Notes: generated from the letters alone by a model not told the origin. A stretch of DNA of 64,000 nt from Epinephelus fuscoguttatus (GCF_011397635.1 NC_064770.1:36232598-36296597); one strand, 5' to 3'; positions 28,111 to 62,998 are shown, counted from the stretch's first letter. Numbers and translations are program-made.

Positions 28111-29804
28111 CGAGGGAGCATGGCCGGCGAGGCTAACACTGCTAGCCTGTTAGCATGCTAGGCACCGTCAGCAGCTTAACGTTATGTTGTTGTATCAATA
28201 CAGGCTGATAGCTAGCTAGCGAGCTAGCTTGCCTGGCTGCTGTTCTTTGTCGCGTTACCGGGAATTTAATCTCGTTGAACAATTGAACCGGCTGTCCAGC
28301 AAACACCGGGGAACTCGTCACACTAAACCGGATGAGTTTACAAGCCGTGAATCGGCATATTGTAACGTTAAATGATAAATCCGGCTAGGCCCGGCTAATG
28401 TTAGCAAAGCTACGGATGCTAATAATAGCTAATCTAACTGTAATTTCTTTGTAACTGTAAACAACTTTACAAACGTCTATTTATCACATTTAAACTTTTC
28501 TCTCAGTGACTCTTATTTCTCCTGTATTTGTATATTAAGAAGAGTTATATCGTGTTGAATTGACCCACGCCAACATGTATTTTTTGATAGTTTAAATGAC
28601 CTCCTGCGTGTAAGAAGCTCTCACCATCCAGATACAGTTTCATCCTTTTTGTTGCCTCACTTGTTGCTTATGTGTCAGATGTGTTGTATCAGTGTTGGTT
28701 TAAACTTGTTGTGCTCAGCAGCTCACCATCTGGCTCAGTTTAAATGAACAAAAGTTCAGGGTGAGACATAACCAAAGGGACAAATCAGCCCACAACAACA
28801 TTAAAACTACTTTCCCGAGATTAGTTTTGTTTTGGAGGTTTTGGTTTCAGTTCACACAACAGCAGCAGATGATGTGTTTGGGTTGCACTTAAAAAAAGCA
28901 CCAAAGAATACACTTGACACAATCAAACACAGCACCATGTTACAGTTGAAAAATAACTAACTTACTTAACATGCACAGTGGTCCAGAGTTGAGCCGGGAA
29001 TCACCAGAGGATTCACAACATATTATCACAATATAATATTATTGCAATTTTACATATGTTGCGATAAGATATATTGCAATTTATTGCCTGTTTCAATTGT
29101 AAATTCTGTCCCCAAATCTTTGAAAACGTTGTCAACATCTGTTTTAAATAATAAGATAACATTTTCATCCTATTCATCTCACCTCAGCCATTTTTTTTTT
29201 GCAGCAGCAACAAAATGTGTTTAGTGGACTGAAAAAGCAATTGACTATATTGTTCCAGTAAGCTACTTAAAGTTTAATTTGCATTTCTAATATTAATCAT
29301 TTACATAATGTAAGAAGTTGACACTTTGCATTGTGTGATGATTCAATATTGTCACACAAAAATATCCCACACCCCTAACAATTAATCATCTATTAAATCA
29401 ACTCCCTTTTTAAGGAAGAGGAAGTCTAAATTGTCTAATTCTAGCTTCTTAAATTTAAATATTTTCTGGTGTTTTTCCTCCTCTGGGACAGTAAACTGAA
29501 TATATTTGGCTCGATGACAAAACAAGACATTTGAGGACAAAGAACAAGAGTTCTTCCCGAGCTTTGGAAATCATTGATTGATAGTTTTAATCATTTTGTG
29601 ATATTTTATAGACCAAATAACTAATCAATTAATTGAGAAAATAATGAAGAGATAAATTGACAATGAAAATAATCATCAGTTACAGCCTTAACACACTTCA
29701 CTGTGAGCTACTTTCTGGTTTCACCACCAACTGCTCTAACTGTTGACTACACAAATAATAAATGACTGTAATTAACAGTGTAACTGTAGATTAAAGGAGA
29801 CATC

Positions 29805-29960
29805 AGAGTCAAAAATACTTTATTGATCCCTGAGGGGAAATTATGATGCGTTACAGTCGCTCTGATGTAAAGCATAAAATTATAAGAAGCAAGAATAAGA
29901 GTATGAAACAGAAGTCTGTAAATATAAGTTAATGAATTCCATAAACGAGAAATAAAAATG
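29805..29960 (-). mobile_element. LINE-type 3' tail fragment in smarca4 intron 1
   Basis: The + strand has ACTTTATTGATCCCTGAGGGG, the reverse complement of the typical CAATAAAGT tail found at the ends of teleost LINE/SINE copies, followed by AT-rich sequence. Only the tail is present. The family is not certain. Confidence 0.4.
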
Positions 29961-31312
29961 TGAGTCTCTAAGTGTGTAAAAATGATGTGCGTTGTCCTGC
30001 TTTACACACCCATCCTGAGTGTAACTGTAGTTTAAAGGAGACATAATGGTTGATGGGTTTTAAATATTTCGGAGCATTGAGGTTGTTACGTTGTGGTGAG
30101 CGCTGGCTGCATCTCAGCAGGTCACATCTAACCTTGTCTGGATGTTAATTCAGAAGAAATAGACATGGACAAAACTATACCTTTTTTAAAATAAAATAAA
30201 ACATTGAGTGTTTTTGTTAAATCTGTTTTGCAGGATTTACATTTGTATTCAAACACTTTGTACATTGGTAAAGTAATCAGATTTGATTTGTGTATTCATA
30301 GAGGTGTAATGGAGCACAGTGGATAAAAAAACAAATACATAAAGATCTTTTGCTTTGTATTTATTTTGAATGGGGCTGCAACTATTTTATTTTCAATACA
30401 CGTTTTGTCTATAAAACGTCAGATAATGGTAAAAAAATGTCGATCAGTGTTTCCCAACGCCCCAAGAGGACGTCCTCAAGTGTCTTATTTTTTCTACAAT
30501 CTAAATATATTTAATTTAAGTTTAAACAGACAGTAGTAGAAGTGTCAAAGAAAGACACAATCCTCTGAGACGTGAGGTAACATTTTGCCCACTGGCAACT
30601 TTAAATAATAAATATTTTCATTATTAAATAAGGAACATTTGAAACACTTGTGTATTACTCTGTACAAACAGTTTCCCAAACGACAACAGGCTATTAAACT
30701 GAGCAGCATCTCTTATAATATAAACCTAAAATACCAAAATAAATAAAATAATAAGAAATAAAACTTGTGCATTTGGGCAGTTTCAGCTGTATTTAAGCTT
30801 TCAAAGCACTCGAACATTTATCATCCCATTGATCTGCACATCTGGGTGATGCTAACAGATGCGTGTTGGCTTGTTGGATGAGTTTCCATTCACATCCTCT
30901 ACAGCGCTGCAACAGAACCAACACGCCAGCCCTCTCTTATGATTTTACAAAAGTCTCATCATTGATGTTGTAGCTGACTGTGAACCCGCAGGTTGGTTGT
31001 CCAGCTCCAGTGTGTCATGTGCGCTCGCCATAGTGTGACTGACCTGCACACTTGTCAGCTTGTTGTGTTAACCTCTGCACATGTTGCTAATAGCATAAAA
31101 GTAAACGTTTCCAGGTGAAACTTGCATTTGCCAGCTGTGGTTCCAGTTAACGTGCATCAGTGTACGTACTGTGCAGTCTGTGTACATTGGACTCTGATGG
31201 TTTGGTACGAATACACGAACCCTAAGTTTGGATTTCAATGACTGAGACAGTGTTAACAAACAAATAAACATTCTCGGGGTGCTTTAATTCCTGATGTCAT
31301 CTCTCCTCACAG

Positions 31313-31354
31313 GGTTACTTTCTGCTGCCACACATTCCCAGCTTCTCCTGAGAG
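31313..31354 (+). other. smarca4: smarca4 exon 2, 5' UTR part
   Basis: Forty-two bases between the acceptor at 31312 and the ATG at 31355. No in-exon upstream ATG is seen. Confidence 0.75.
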
Positions 31355-52080
<20,726 letters not shown>

Positions 52081-52760
52081 AGTGAACCACTCCTGATTGG
52101 ACCAACGGCCCACTGAGCCCCTTGACTGGACTTTATATATTTTACTTAGATACAGCAGGGAGACCTTCGGTGGAAAAGGCCTAGTTTTACCTAGATGAGC
52201 TGATTTTTAGTGAGACAATTGTATTCTCATTAAAGTATACCATTAATTAAAAACCAATTTAAAAAAAAAACAAAAAAAAACGAACTAAAATATGAAAGCT
52301 ATGAACCATTCACTTCCATATTTAAACCATTTTCCCAGTATGAATAGTAGTGTCTCTTTGCCTTTTTTGTTTTCTCCTGTAAGTGGAACATTGACAGAGC
52401 CTGAATTATCGACTGATCGTGGGCCATACAGACAGCTAACTGTTTTTTTTTTTAAAGTGGTATTAATTTTGTCGTCTCTTACTTCAAGACAAAGCGTACA
52501 TGTGAACCAGGAGTCACGACGTTCCCTGAAGTCCCTTTTTGAATGCATGTCGTGCGTGTCTGTGGAAATGCACCTGGATGTGTCTTCGCTATTATCTGTG
52601 TTTAATTTAAGACTACAAGCGGGATCACGGTACATCCCACCCTGCAGCCCCTCCCTCTCAGGTTGTGTATGTAAAGGGGGAGGGAGGGATAGGACCATTT
52701 TCTCGTGTCGGTGTCACTGGATTCCAGAAAGTACAATAAAGGCATCTCATAATTAATATG
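52081..52760 (+). other. smarca4: smarca4 3' UTR with poly(A) signal
   Basis: Follows the stop TGA at 52078-52080. The canonical AATAAA is at 52735-52740 and the following sequence (TGTGGTCTTTGCTTCGTTTGT at about 52759) is GT-rich, fitting cleavage near 52755. Within the UTR, A-rich DNA at about 52260-52280 and a T run at about 52440 are simple repeats. Reverse-strand ORFs over this part are not supported. Confidence 0.8.
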
Positions 52761-53079
52761 TGGTCTTTGCTTCGTTTGTCGAAAATGCACCCAGATGGTA
52801 TTAATAACTGCACTCGTCACATTTGGACACTAGATGGCCTCGTGAGAACAGGAAGTTGCACACCCAAAGTTTGTTTCCATCTGTATTCATCATTTACTCA
52901 GCAGCCAACTGTAAAGGTTTATATTTTGGTTTTTAGACATACTACTAATACTATACAGCTATACCTCCACAGCCCCGTCAGATGAACTCAAATATCCCTC
53001 AATCAACACCCAAATGTATCCATTTCAACTGAATGACACTGGATGCTGTCCTTCATGATAATCACAGAAGCTAGTCTTA

Positions 53080-54920
53080 ATTCAAACTATTAATGTTACT
53101 TTTAGCGAAGTTAACTATTTCAGATGTTTATTTCTTAATTTCTTTTAGCTAACTAACCGAACTGTTTAGCCATTACTTTTGGCTAACGTATTTCAACCAC
53201 CATTCATCCATTATCCATAAATTTTTTGCTAATCAATTTATTACTTCTAGCTGTTTCTACTGTTAATCTATTAATTTTAGCTTAGTTAACTATCTTAACC
53301 TTAGATCCATTTCCTTTAGCTCACTCTTTCGGCTGCTAATCCATTACTTATAGCAATTTGAACTGTGAAGCTATGGCTTTAGTTAATTTAACAATTTCAA
53401 CTGTTATCTCTTTCTACAAGCTAACTTCTTGAACTCTTTAGCCATTTCTTTGAGCTTACTATTGTAATCCATTACGTTTGGCAAATCTATTTCAACCACC
53501 ATTTATTCATTATCCGTAACGTTTTTCCCCAATCTGTCACTTTTTGCTACTTCTACTGTTTATCCATTAATTTGATCTAAATTAACCATTTTGACCCGAT
53601 ATCTATTTATTTTAGCTAACTGTTTCAACTGTTAATCCATTCCTTTTAGCTTTTTGAACTGTTTAGCTAACAGTTTTTAACTATTCATTCATTACTTTTA
53701 GCTAACTATCTCAAATTGTTTATCCGTAATTTTTTTTTAGCTAACTACAAAGCTAAGCTAATAGCTCTTTTTAATCTTAGCTCACAAAGATTAGCTTCAG
53801 TTTAATTTTTCAGTTGTTAATCCATTACTTTTGGCTGATGTTATCTGTTTCAACCATTTATCCATTATCTTTAACATTTTAGTTATTGTATTTATCCAAC
53901 ACTTTGGCTATTTCAACTGTTTATCCATTTTGTTTCGCTAATGTTGTCTATTTCAACCACCATTCATTCACTATTAATTTTTGTCAATATTTACTTTTAG
54001 TTATTTCTGCTGTTTATCCATTATATTTTAGCTAAGTTAACTACTTTAACCCTATATCTATTTCTTTAACTGTTTCAACTGTTTAGCTAATATTTATAGC
54101 TAACTATTACAACTGTTCATTCATTACGTTTGGCTAATGTTATCTATTTCAACCACCATTTGTCCATTATCCATACATTCCCCCCCAAATCTATTTATTA
54201 CTTTTAGCTATTTCTACTGTTTATCAATTAATTTTAGCTGAGTTAACCATTTTAACCCTTTATCTATTGATTTTAGCTAACTGTTTCAACTGTTAATTCA
54301 TTCATTTTAGCTATTTTAACTGTTTTGCCATTACTTTTAGCTCATTATCTCAACAGTTTATCCACTCTTTTAGCCAATAGCTCTGTTTTAACTTAAGATC
54401 AGCCTTAGTTTACTGTTTCAATTGTTTAATTAATTCCTTATTGTCTAATGTTACCTAATTCAACCATTTATCCATTATTAGTAACATTTTAGCGTCTCTA
54501 ATTATCCATTACTGTTGCTAATGCAACTGTTAATCCGGTCATTTTATCTTACGTTATGTAGCTATTAAATACTTTACCTATTTAATGTATTATCCCATTT
54601 TCTTTAATCTTTGCAAAGGGTAAAAGGGGTCCAACCCGGTATCACTTAAAGCTGTGTAATCTATTTATCCATTACTTTTAGCTAACCTTCTCAACCATTT
54701 GTCAGTACTTCTAGCTCATACATTTAACACTTTTTTAAAACTCATATTTTCAGCAAACTATTTCAAGTATTCATCGTACTTGCAGTGCCTACTTCACAGT
54801 TTTTAGCTCTCTTTTTCAAATCCATTACTTTAATTATACCTGGTTTTTACTTTTAGCTAACTCAACCATCCACTACTTAGTTTTGTTCAGATATATCTGC
54901 TAACTTGCTAACTAGTTTTG
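53080..54920. repeat. AT-rich tandem array related to the one at position 1 (array C)
   Basis: Degenerate tandem copies of a ~31-35 bp unit with TTTTAGCTAACTGTTTCAAC and CATTTATCCATTACTTTTAGC words, about 1.8 kb long. It exits at CTTGCTAACTAG (54904-54915), followed by TTTTGATGCAT, like array A at 764. Some copies are longer and more diverged (GGCTAATGTTATCTATTTCAACCACC). No coding frame. Confidence 0.82.
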
Positions 54921-57700
54921 ATGCATTTTCAAGGCCAGCGTACTTATTTCTCCTGTGGCAACACATTTTCTACAACACAGCCGCACAATTTCTAGTCTAT
55001 GTCCCCAAGGTGTTGAGAAAGTGCATTACAATAAGCGAGGTGGCAATCTGGATCAGTTGCTTTTAAAATGTGAAGCATGTTGACCACATAAATTAAACAC
55101 ACCTTCGCCACACTTAATGACGATAAACCTCAGATGTTTCTTTAGAAGTTAATTTCAACTGTTAGTTAGTTTGATACAATCTGATTTAAATTACATTGGA
55201 ATTGGAATTTTTCGTTTGTTCCTTTGGCTGGATTGGTGTGTTTTAATTTCACCACTAGATGGAGCCATAACATGTGAAACAGACACAGGTGACAGTGCAG
55301 GAGAAACAGGCGATGACCTGATTATTACCAATGATGTGTTTATCTTATAGGATGCCTTGTTATGTTTGAAAGTGTTTTGAAGTGTGTAAGAAGTGGTTTG
55401 AAATCCAGCATTCTTGTTTGTCCCATGATGAAGACACATGTCGAATTATTGGGCTTTTGATTGAACACAATGTTGTTGAAGAAAGAGATTAATGAAACAA
55501 ACAAACGTGGTCTTCCTCCTTCAGCCAGGTGGGATTTCCAAGGCTGATGGGGTTAAGGTTTTTTTCTTCGTCTGTTCCTCCAAAATCTTTTCATATACTC
55601 TCGATATGTGGAAGCCTACAAGAGACATAAGTATTTGAATTTTACACACTTAATATTAAAATTTGAACAACACCAAATTAATAACACTAAAATATTTTAC
55701 TTTAAAACCATGTACCTGAATTTGTTCTTAATTCACCTCTTTAAAATTAAAATACAACATTTCTTGATTTGCAATTAGAAGAGCTTAAATTTAATTTTAT
55801 TTTTTTTCAGTGTTCACAAATTCAGGTCCAAAAATTCAAGTTTAAGTATTAACAAAAAACAAAACTGCAAAAAAAATAAAAAATTGCACAAAAAATACAA
55901 ATAAATAATAAATAAAAAATTGCAAAAAAATAAAAAATAAAAAATTAAAGATGAAAGATGCTCAAATTCAGTAGCTTAGATTCAAATGAATAGATTTAAA
56001 CAGCAACATCTGGGCTACCCAGGACAGGATAGGCAATCAAGCCTGAAGGTTTTGACCAATCAGATTTGACTGCTGTTCTATTTGATTTTTTCATTTTGAA
56101 TTCTTAGATCTGAAATTCAATTACATCTCAATCTTCAGTCTTTTTTGTTTGTTTCTTTTTTACTTCTTTTTAAAATGATTAACGTGAATTTTTGGATCTG
56201 ACTCTGATCTGGATTCATGAACCTTTGGGGGAAAAAAATCAGTTTTTGTGATTGTAAACCAAGGAATTTAATGTTATAATTTCAAAGAAGTGAATTTAGA
56301 ACAAATAAAATTCAGATAAACAGTTTTCAAAGCAAAATGTTCCAATGCTATGGATTGATTTAATATTTTATATTATAGTATTTCAATATTGAGTATTCAG
56401 TGGCTGTTAAAATTCAAAACCTATGTCACACATTTGCTTCCATGTGATGGTAGCTACAGGAGCACCCACAGTTTTACTTCCTGATCTCTGATCCTCAGAT
56501 CTTATGTTTCCCAACACCGTCCTCGCTCCTCAGAGGTGACCTCTTGACCCCGGCACATTCTCCTTTTCCTCACGTGATTCGTCAGCACCTGAACAAACAT
56601 TACGGGTTATGATCTGCTATGATTTTGCTGTGTGGGTGATTTCTCATGTCTCGGCTGAGTTTCAGAGTTTCAGCATGATTCTCCCAGCGGTCTCATTTTC
56701 CTGTGTGAACGCATGTTTGTACAGTTGCAACTGTCATTATTTCAAGATTCATCGGGTGTTTCCAGTGTAAATATTTACATCTGTGTGTGTATTACTCTCC
56801 TAAAGATTACACAGGAGCCTTGTGAGATACAGGATATCTGTCCTGACCTGTCCTTCTAGGAAATGATTGAAACTAACAAGGACACCCCACAACCTTTTTA
56901 TTGTTTCAACACAGTGTCTTATCTTTTTTTCTGGGGCCAAGGGAACGAGGCCAAATGTAAATTCTTCCAAGAAACAGGCTATTCACCGAGGAGCACTCCC
57001 TCTTGGTGCAGCCACTCCCTCTCCACGAGCCACAATGACAGCAGGGAAGTCCAGGAATGTGCCCCTGTGCTGGCAGGTGGCGTTTTCATGGCATGCTTGA
57101 TAGCTGAACACACAGAAGTGTTTCTGACACATTTAACATCGGCTATGTCCTCATAATTCAATGTGAAATCAAACTCCTGCTCTCACCCCACAGACTACAT
57201 CTCCCCTGCTCCTTCTCTTCTGGAGCAGGAGCCAAAAACACGCTCAGCTGCATCTGGAAGAACCTGATTTGACTTTCGGCGGAAGAGAAAGAGAGACGGA
57301 AAATCAGTTGCAGCCAACTCAGTGTTTGTTTTTTTTTGTTTTACGTGAAAAGAGCGGCATACTGGAGGAACCAGAAACTGTTTAGAGAGTGCGGGGAGAG
57401 GAGGGTGAGACTGATTCTAATGAGAGAGACAGTTGTAGTGGAGGGGGGGGGGTCTTCTATGAATACAAGGCAGCGAGAGGAGCTTCACCTCAAATGCACT
57501 CGTTGATTCTACCAGTGAGGAAGGACTCAGATCTTTGACTCAAATAAAATTAATACCACAATCAAGTGTTATACGTCATATGAGTCTCTGTTACAGGATT
57601 GTTTTGTACACTGTCATCTTTAGTCTTTGTAATCATGCATAGTTGCCTCTGTTTTATGTTTTTATGGTTCACTTATTGCATGTGCACCAAGTCAGTTAAA
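54921..57700. other. Intergenic stretch without recognisable gene
   Basis: Mostly AT-rich. A simple AAAAT-type run is at about 55850-55960. Open frames at 55191-55439 and 56863-57156 have no familiar motif, no strong splice context and no conservation I can recognise. A (G)n run lies near 57442-57451. Confidence 0.4.
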
Positions 57701-57769
57701 CTTCAGGGATATCAATGTGTCCATTCAGGAAGCACAAGTGATTGTGAATCAGTTTCAGTTGCTTTGGTG

Positions 57770-58440
57770 CAAATCAAAGTGACAACAGGTGCAATGGAGA
57801 GGCAAAAGCAAGACAACCCCTGGGCAGTAGAAGGGCGTCAAACCCAGCAGCAGGACTGGTATCTGCTCCTTTGTGTGAGGAGGAACAGGAGGAGCACTGC
57901 CAGAGCCCTACAACATGACCTCCAGCAGGCTACTGGTGTGCATGTTTCTGACCACACTGTCAGAAACAGACTCCATGAGGGCGGCATGAGGGCCCCACGT
58001 CCTCTAGTGGGACCTGTGCTCACAGCCCAGCACTGTGCAGCTCCATCATTCACCAGAGAACGCCAGAATTGGCAGGTTCAACATTGGTGCCCTGTTCTTT
58101 TCACACATGAGAGCAAGTTCACACTGAGCACATGTTACAGGCGTGAAAGAGTCTGGAGACGCCGTGGTGAACGTTATGCTGCCTGTGACATCATCTCAGC
58201 ATGACTAGTTTGGTGGTGGGTCTGTGATGGTCTGGGGAGGCAGATCCTTGGTGCATTGATGCCATTGTCTGGCCCTCTCGTTCCCCCTAACCTAAAACTG
58301 AGCACCTATAGGACGTTATGTATCATGTGTCCGACGCCACCAAGAACCACCACAGACTATCCTGGAACTCAATGACGCCCTGATCCAGGTCTGGGAGGAG
58401 ATCCCCCAGGACAACAACTCATCTGCCAGTAACAGGAAAT
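57770..58440 (+). pseudogene. Second Tc1/mariner-type transposase pseudogene
   Basis: From about ATG 57794 the frame reads [10 protein letters not shown]...[35 protein letters not shown] (HTH, paired-like), then PVLTAQH and [30 protein letters not shown], and stops at 58200-58202. The expected FTDES is FTHES, so the first catalytic Asp is lost. Frame-shifted remains (VWWW, then CIMCPTPPRTTTD) follow. The terminal repeats are not identified. It belongs to a different Tc1 branch from the copy at 14171. Confidence 0.82.
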
Positions 58441-58603
58441 TGAAATGCTCAAGTAAACAACAAGTACCTGAAATTTGTACTTGAGCAAATATACGTAGTT
58501 ACGTTCCACCACTGGTTTATACGTACAATTGCTTTCTTTGTTAAGGCATACATCAGGAGTTTCCACCTCTATCTTTTTGATCAGGGGTAAAAGAGAGCAG
58601 GAT

Positions 58604-58604
<1 letters not shown>

Positions 58605-58644
<40 letters not shown>
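58605..58644 (+). repeat. (GT)20 microsatellite
   Basis: Perfect dinucleotide run in intergenic DNA downstream of the Tc1 relic. Confidence 0.95.
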
Positions 58645-58646
<2 letters not shown>

Positions 58647-58699
58647 ATGTGTGTATGTTTTGGGGCCCGGCATACACAGTAGCAATCGGCCAACATGTC

Positions 58700-61600
58700 A
58701 TCGGGACGTTAGAGGTTAACTTCGGCACAGTTTGGAAAACTTTTCATGTTCCACTGTTGGTCACTCAAAAGACCCAGTTTTAGCAGAGGCCTGAAAATTC
58801 CTTGTCACTTCTTATTAAACGTAGCCCGATGTGCAGCACAGTGGGGTCAGAGGTGGGTCAGAGGTGGGTGGGTTCGCTCTGTGAGGAGGCTGGCACTGGA
58901 CAGAACATGTATCCTGTACAGTTTGTGGCTCTGGTGCTGACTGAAGCAGCAGCAGTGAGACTGTGTTGATGAGTCCTCTGTGTGAGGTCAGTCTAAGCAA
59001 CACTGCTGGAAAATAACATTTACTCGAATATGAGATTTAAAGGTTCTTCACCTGAGTATTACCATTTCCCCATGATTTATATTTTACTGCATTTCAGAGG
59101 GAAATATTTACTTAATAAAGTAGAAATACCACACTATGAAAATACTCCCCTGACATAAACTGTATGAAAATAATGGACGTAGCCACTGTGACCCATTGGT
59201 TTGTGGACTCCTGTTTTGAAGCCTCAAGTTTGGCATTATGGCCGTCGCCATCTTGGATTTTGCATTAATAGCTATGGCTAACTGTGATAATGTTAATGTT
59301 GTTTTTTGCTAGCAAATAACAGGTTTGAGACCTTTGAGACAAAATGCACTTACTGGTAAAATTGAATATCTGACTCTGTTGTGTTCACACCAAACGTGAA
59401 TTTTCACTTTGCGTTACTCGAGGGAGTTTGAATGCTAAAATATTCTGTGTTGACTTGCTTCATATGCTCAAATTCCCACGTCATATGTGTGTTAAATCGC
59501 TGAATCAGTGAACTTCTGCTGGTACATCCTCGGTTTCGTACATCCCTGGAAGATCTCAATGCTAATTGACTGTTGCGGTGCTAATCAGTCGCTGAAGTTC
59601 AGTTTTTTCAACGCTCGCGAATAAGCGTATCACACAAAATCTCGCTACTCGTTTTATTTGAACTGCTTGATTTGCGTCATTCACGTTGCATCCATTGCGT
59701 TTGTCGCGCTGCCCAGCGGGACTTTGCATCTAATCGAGTCTTTACGTTGACTTTACATGTAATTGACTCGCGCAAATTATTTTATTAGCGCACGGAAATA
59801 ACACAACATTAGAGGGTGTTGTCGCACAACCAAACACTGAACAAGACTTTTTTAGACTGCTAAAATGTTACAGTTAACGTTCATGAACGTAATTCTCACT
59901 AAAATAGTGACAGCTACGGCTACGCCTTTACTCTGTGAATCTGGGATTACTCCATCATTACGGTACCTAACCAATGTTTTTGCGTATGATGCCATACATT
60001 GGTGTCCTGGCCAGATTTAGGGCAGACAACTGGAAGCAAAGACTACAAACACTGTCCAATTTTGGTGAGCCCGTGCAAATTGTAGCCTGAGTTTCCTGCA
60101 GGTCGTCTTGACCGTGTCTACATGCCTAAATGCATTGAGTTGCTTCCACGATTGGCTAATTAGCTATTTGCGTTAACGAGCAGTTGAACAGGTGTATCTA
60201 GTAAAGTGGCTGGTGGAGCTCGGTCTCACTCCGAAGTCGTCGAAATCCAGCGCTTGGGCAGTGACTTGTGGCGTCAGAAACCATTGAAAAAAGGCATCCT
60301 TTAACATCAGCATGCTACACGGCCAGTTTCCATTATAGTTTAACAGTCCCCGGTGGCATCATGAGGAAATGCGGCGGGAAAAAGTTGAAATTTAAGGCAG
60401 CAAAAGTCCGTCTGGGGCAGGCGTGAGTGGTGGAGGATGGGTCCAACAAACATCGACTTTCACCTGAGAGAGTGGTGTTCGCGTTCCGGAAGATTCTAAA
60501 GCCAAACCCTGTTCTTTTTTCCTAAACCCGACCACGTGTTTTTGATATTGAATGAAAAAAAAAATCAATTTGTGGTGTTGTACTGAAGTAGTGCTTTTAT
60601 TTTGAAAGAGACTGTATGTAAACGTTAAATTTCCTTTGAAAACAGAAGTGTATTTTGAAAGAACCAACGCACCCTTGGACATCGTATGTGGACGTCATTA
60701 CCAAACGTCAATATATGACGAGGTCGGAGTGAGAATGTGTTGATTGGTGACAGATTTAGCTTCTGATGCTCAGTATTAGACTGAGACTGTTTAATGACCA
60801 GTTAAAAACTCCCTGTAGCTGCTTTCAGTTTGCCGATAACACTTCAGTATGTAAAAGATCTGGGTGGTTAATCTGTACATCTGTATCACATAAACTTTGC
60901 CTCTATTATTTCCATCTGGCTGCTCCCTCTTTACTCCACGACCACTGTACATATTTTACCTCTGGCAGCACCATGATGGCCTTGATCCTTGAATCCATGT
61001 GTAGCTTCTGTGAGGCAGATCTTCAGCTCTGTGAGGATTCCTCACGTGCTCGCTTCGACTGTGACTAGACATTTAAGTTTCCTTGAAATTTCAAGTGTTT
61101 CTGCACACACTGGAGTGACACTGAAGGTCACACATACTCAAATGGATTCGGTCAACACAGACTCTCCATAGGCGGCTCCACGTTATCTGAATGAATAACC
61201 CTTCCTGTGATAGTAACAGGGTCGATGTATTTACTCTTCACCGGGACCAGCTTGATATTTCCCCCGTGCTTTACCTTCTGTTGTTTTAAACCAACATTGA
61301 CGTTCAGGTGCCTCTTCCATGAAGCACGTTCAGAGAAAACATCTGGATTATTTATCTGTTTTCAATTACAGACTGTCTGAGAGGTGTATTCCTGAGCTAT
61401 ATGACGCTCTCGCTGCTGGTTCAAGGCTGTTGTTTTGAAGTTTATCTCTATACATGTGCTTTATCTCCTGCTCTGATGTAAATCTCATTGTAAACTTATG
61501 GACCCGGCGATGTTTGAGACTTTGAACCTGAAATAACATGTTGGGGTTTTTATGAGAGGTGAGCGACCTCAGCTCAGGAAGTGGTGACGTGAAGATAAAA

Positions 61601-62310
61601 GCTGCGCTAATGATTTTATGATATGTTGTTAGTGTTAGAAAGTTTCACTCACCGGTCAGTGAGTCTGTTGTGTCTTTTATCTTCTGTTTTTTAGTTGATT
61701 AAATAAATGACACAGAGGAGATTAACATTACATTTATGTTTTTGGAAGGTGACCACAGACACATTGATGTATGGAATGAACCGGTATGAACTGAACTGCT
61801 GCATCGTGTTGTCCAGGTTGTTTGGTATTATTTAAATATTGAACGTCCGCTGGAGTCGGCCAGCTGCCAGTCTTATAGACTGTCACACGCCACATCTGGG
61901 GACAACATTTGGACTTCAAACCAGTTGATTTGGAACATCTTATTTACTTGTTGGGGGGACATTTGATGCCCCCAGTTTGGTTTGATAACAGTTACATTTA
62001 CCATGAATTAAAGGGAGCTGTCCTCGTCAGGGGCTAGACTGAGGTTTGGGCTCGAGACTCGACAACAGAGAGGTGAGAGGAGATGACGATCAGGTACCCA
62101 CAGCCAAATAGGACCCACTGATGACTAGTAGCTATCAATACGGTTATCAATATTCTGTCACACATCCCATGAAAAGACCAAAACACCAATGGACCATCTC
62201 TAAATACAAACCAACTTCTTCAGTCTAACTGTGGCTGTACACTCACTGAGGACGTAAATGTTCAAAAATAGATACTTTAATTTTTTCATTTGCCGTGGAT
62301 TTGGTGCGCC
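58700..62310. other. Intergenic, decayed repeats only
   Basis: A short GAACAGGTGTATCTAGTAAAG at about 60187 is the end word of a teleost Tc1-type repeat. GGCATTATGGCCGTCGCCATC at about 59232 is another common teleost repeat word. No spliced or single-exon gene can be supported. Short open frames at 60392-60682 and 60766-61068 have no family resemblance. Confidence 0.4.
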
Positions 62311-62314
62311 CGTA

Positions 62315-62720
62315 ATAGTTTTAGTCTTCTCAAACAATTTGTCGACAGTAGTAAAAATATAAAATGTAAAACAGACAGGCCCTGCTGAGTCTTAGTGCCA
62401 ATAATAGAAGAAAAGTAAAAGGCAATAGCACAATGTCATAAAATTATAATATTGTGAGAAAAAAAAGTCAGTGAAAGAAGGTTTCAGGAAAAAGTCCTAA
62501 TATTTTGGGGAGAAAACTGCTAAATTTCCATTAAAAACACATTTTGAGAAAACATGTATATAATATAGCTTTGGTACTTCAAATGGTAATATTCTTGGTC
62601 TTTTCATAGAATTTATTGACAGTAATAAAATATATGAAATTATGCTTTGAATTTAAAAAAGGTGGGCCTTTGTGACTATTAGAGCCAATGTCATATTTGG
62701 AAAAAATGTAAAATTTTAGA
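62315..62720. repeat. Two copies of a ~270 bp spaced unit; third copy at 63880-64000
   Basis: Words GTCTTCTCAAACAATTTGTC...ACAGTAGTAAAAATATAAAA (62325), GTCTTTTCATAGAATTTATT...ACAGTAATAAAATATATGAA (62598) and TTTTGGTTCATACAATTTGT...ACAGTGACAAAAATATACAG (63885) are alike. Each is followed by a GGTGGGCCTT / GATGGGCCCG / ACAGGCCCTG-type part. The third copy runs off the window edge. Confidence 0.6.
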
Positions 62721-62864
62721 AAAAGAAATCTAGAAAAAAAGTCATGTTGCATGCATGTTTTAAAACACTGTCATTGTAGGATGTCCTGGGTGTTCTGCAT
62801 GTTTAGAGATGATGAATGGTTTTGTAATTTTATTTTTATATTATATATAATGTTTTTTTTTTTA

Positions 62865-62998
62865 GGGTGACTATGTAACATCTGTCCAGGGACTACGGAC
62901 GGAAAATAGCCTCTTGGCTAACTCTGGCACATTTACAGTAATGTGCACTGTCCCTGCTTCAAATAAACCAATAAATAGATAGAATAAATAAATAAAAT
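62865..62998 (+). mobile_element. 5'-truncated LINE tail
   Basis: GTAACATCTGTCCAGGGACT, CTTGGCTAACTCTGGCAC and AATGTGCACTGTCCCTG, followed by (AATA)n, form the 3' end of a common teleost LINE. No reverse-transcriptase sequence is left. The family name is not certain. Confidence 0.65.

Noticed and set aside
57599..58204. 201-codon ORF as a possible host gene
   Set aside because: Its C-terminal two thirds is a Tc1-type transposase relic and the N-terminal extension is unrelated upstream DNA read in frame by chance.
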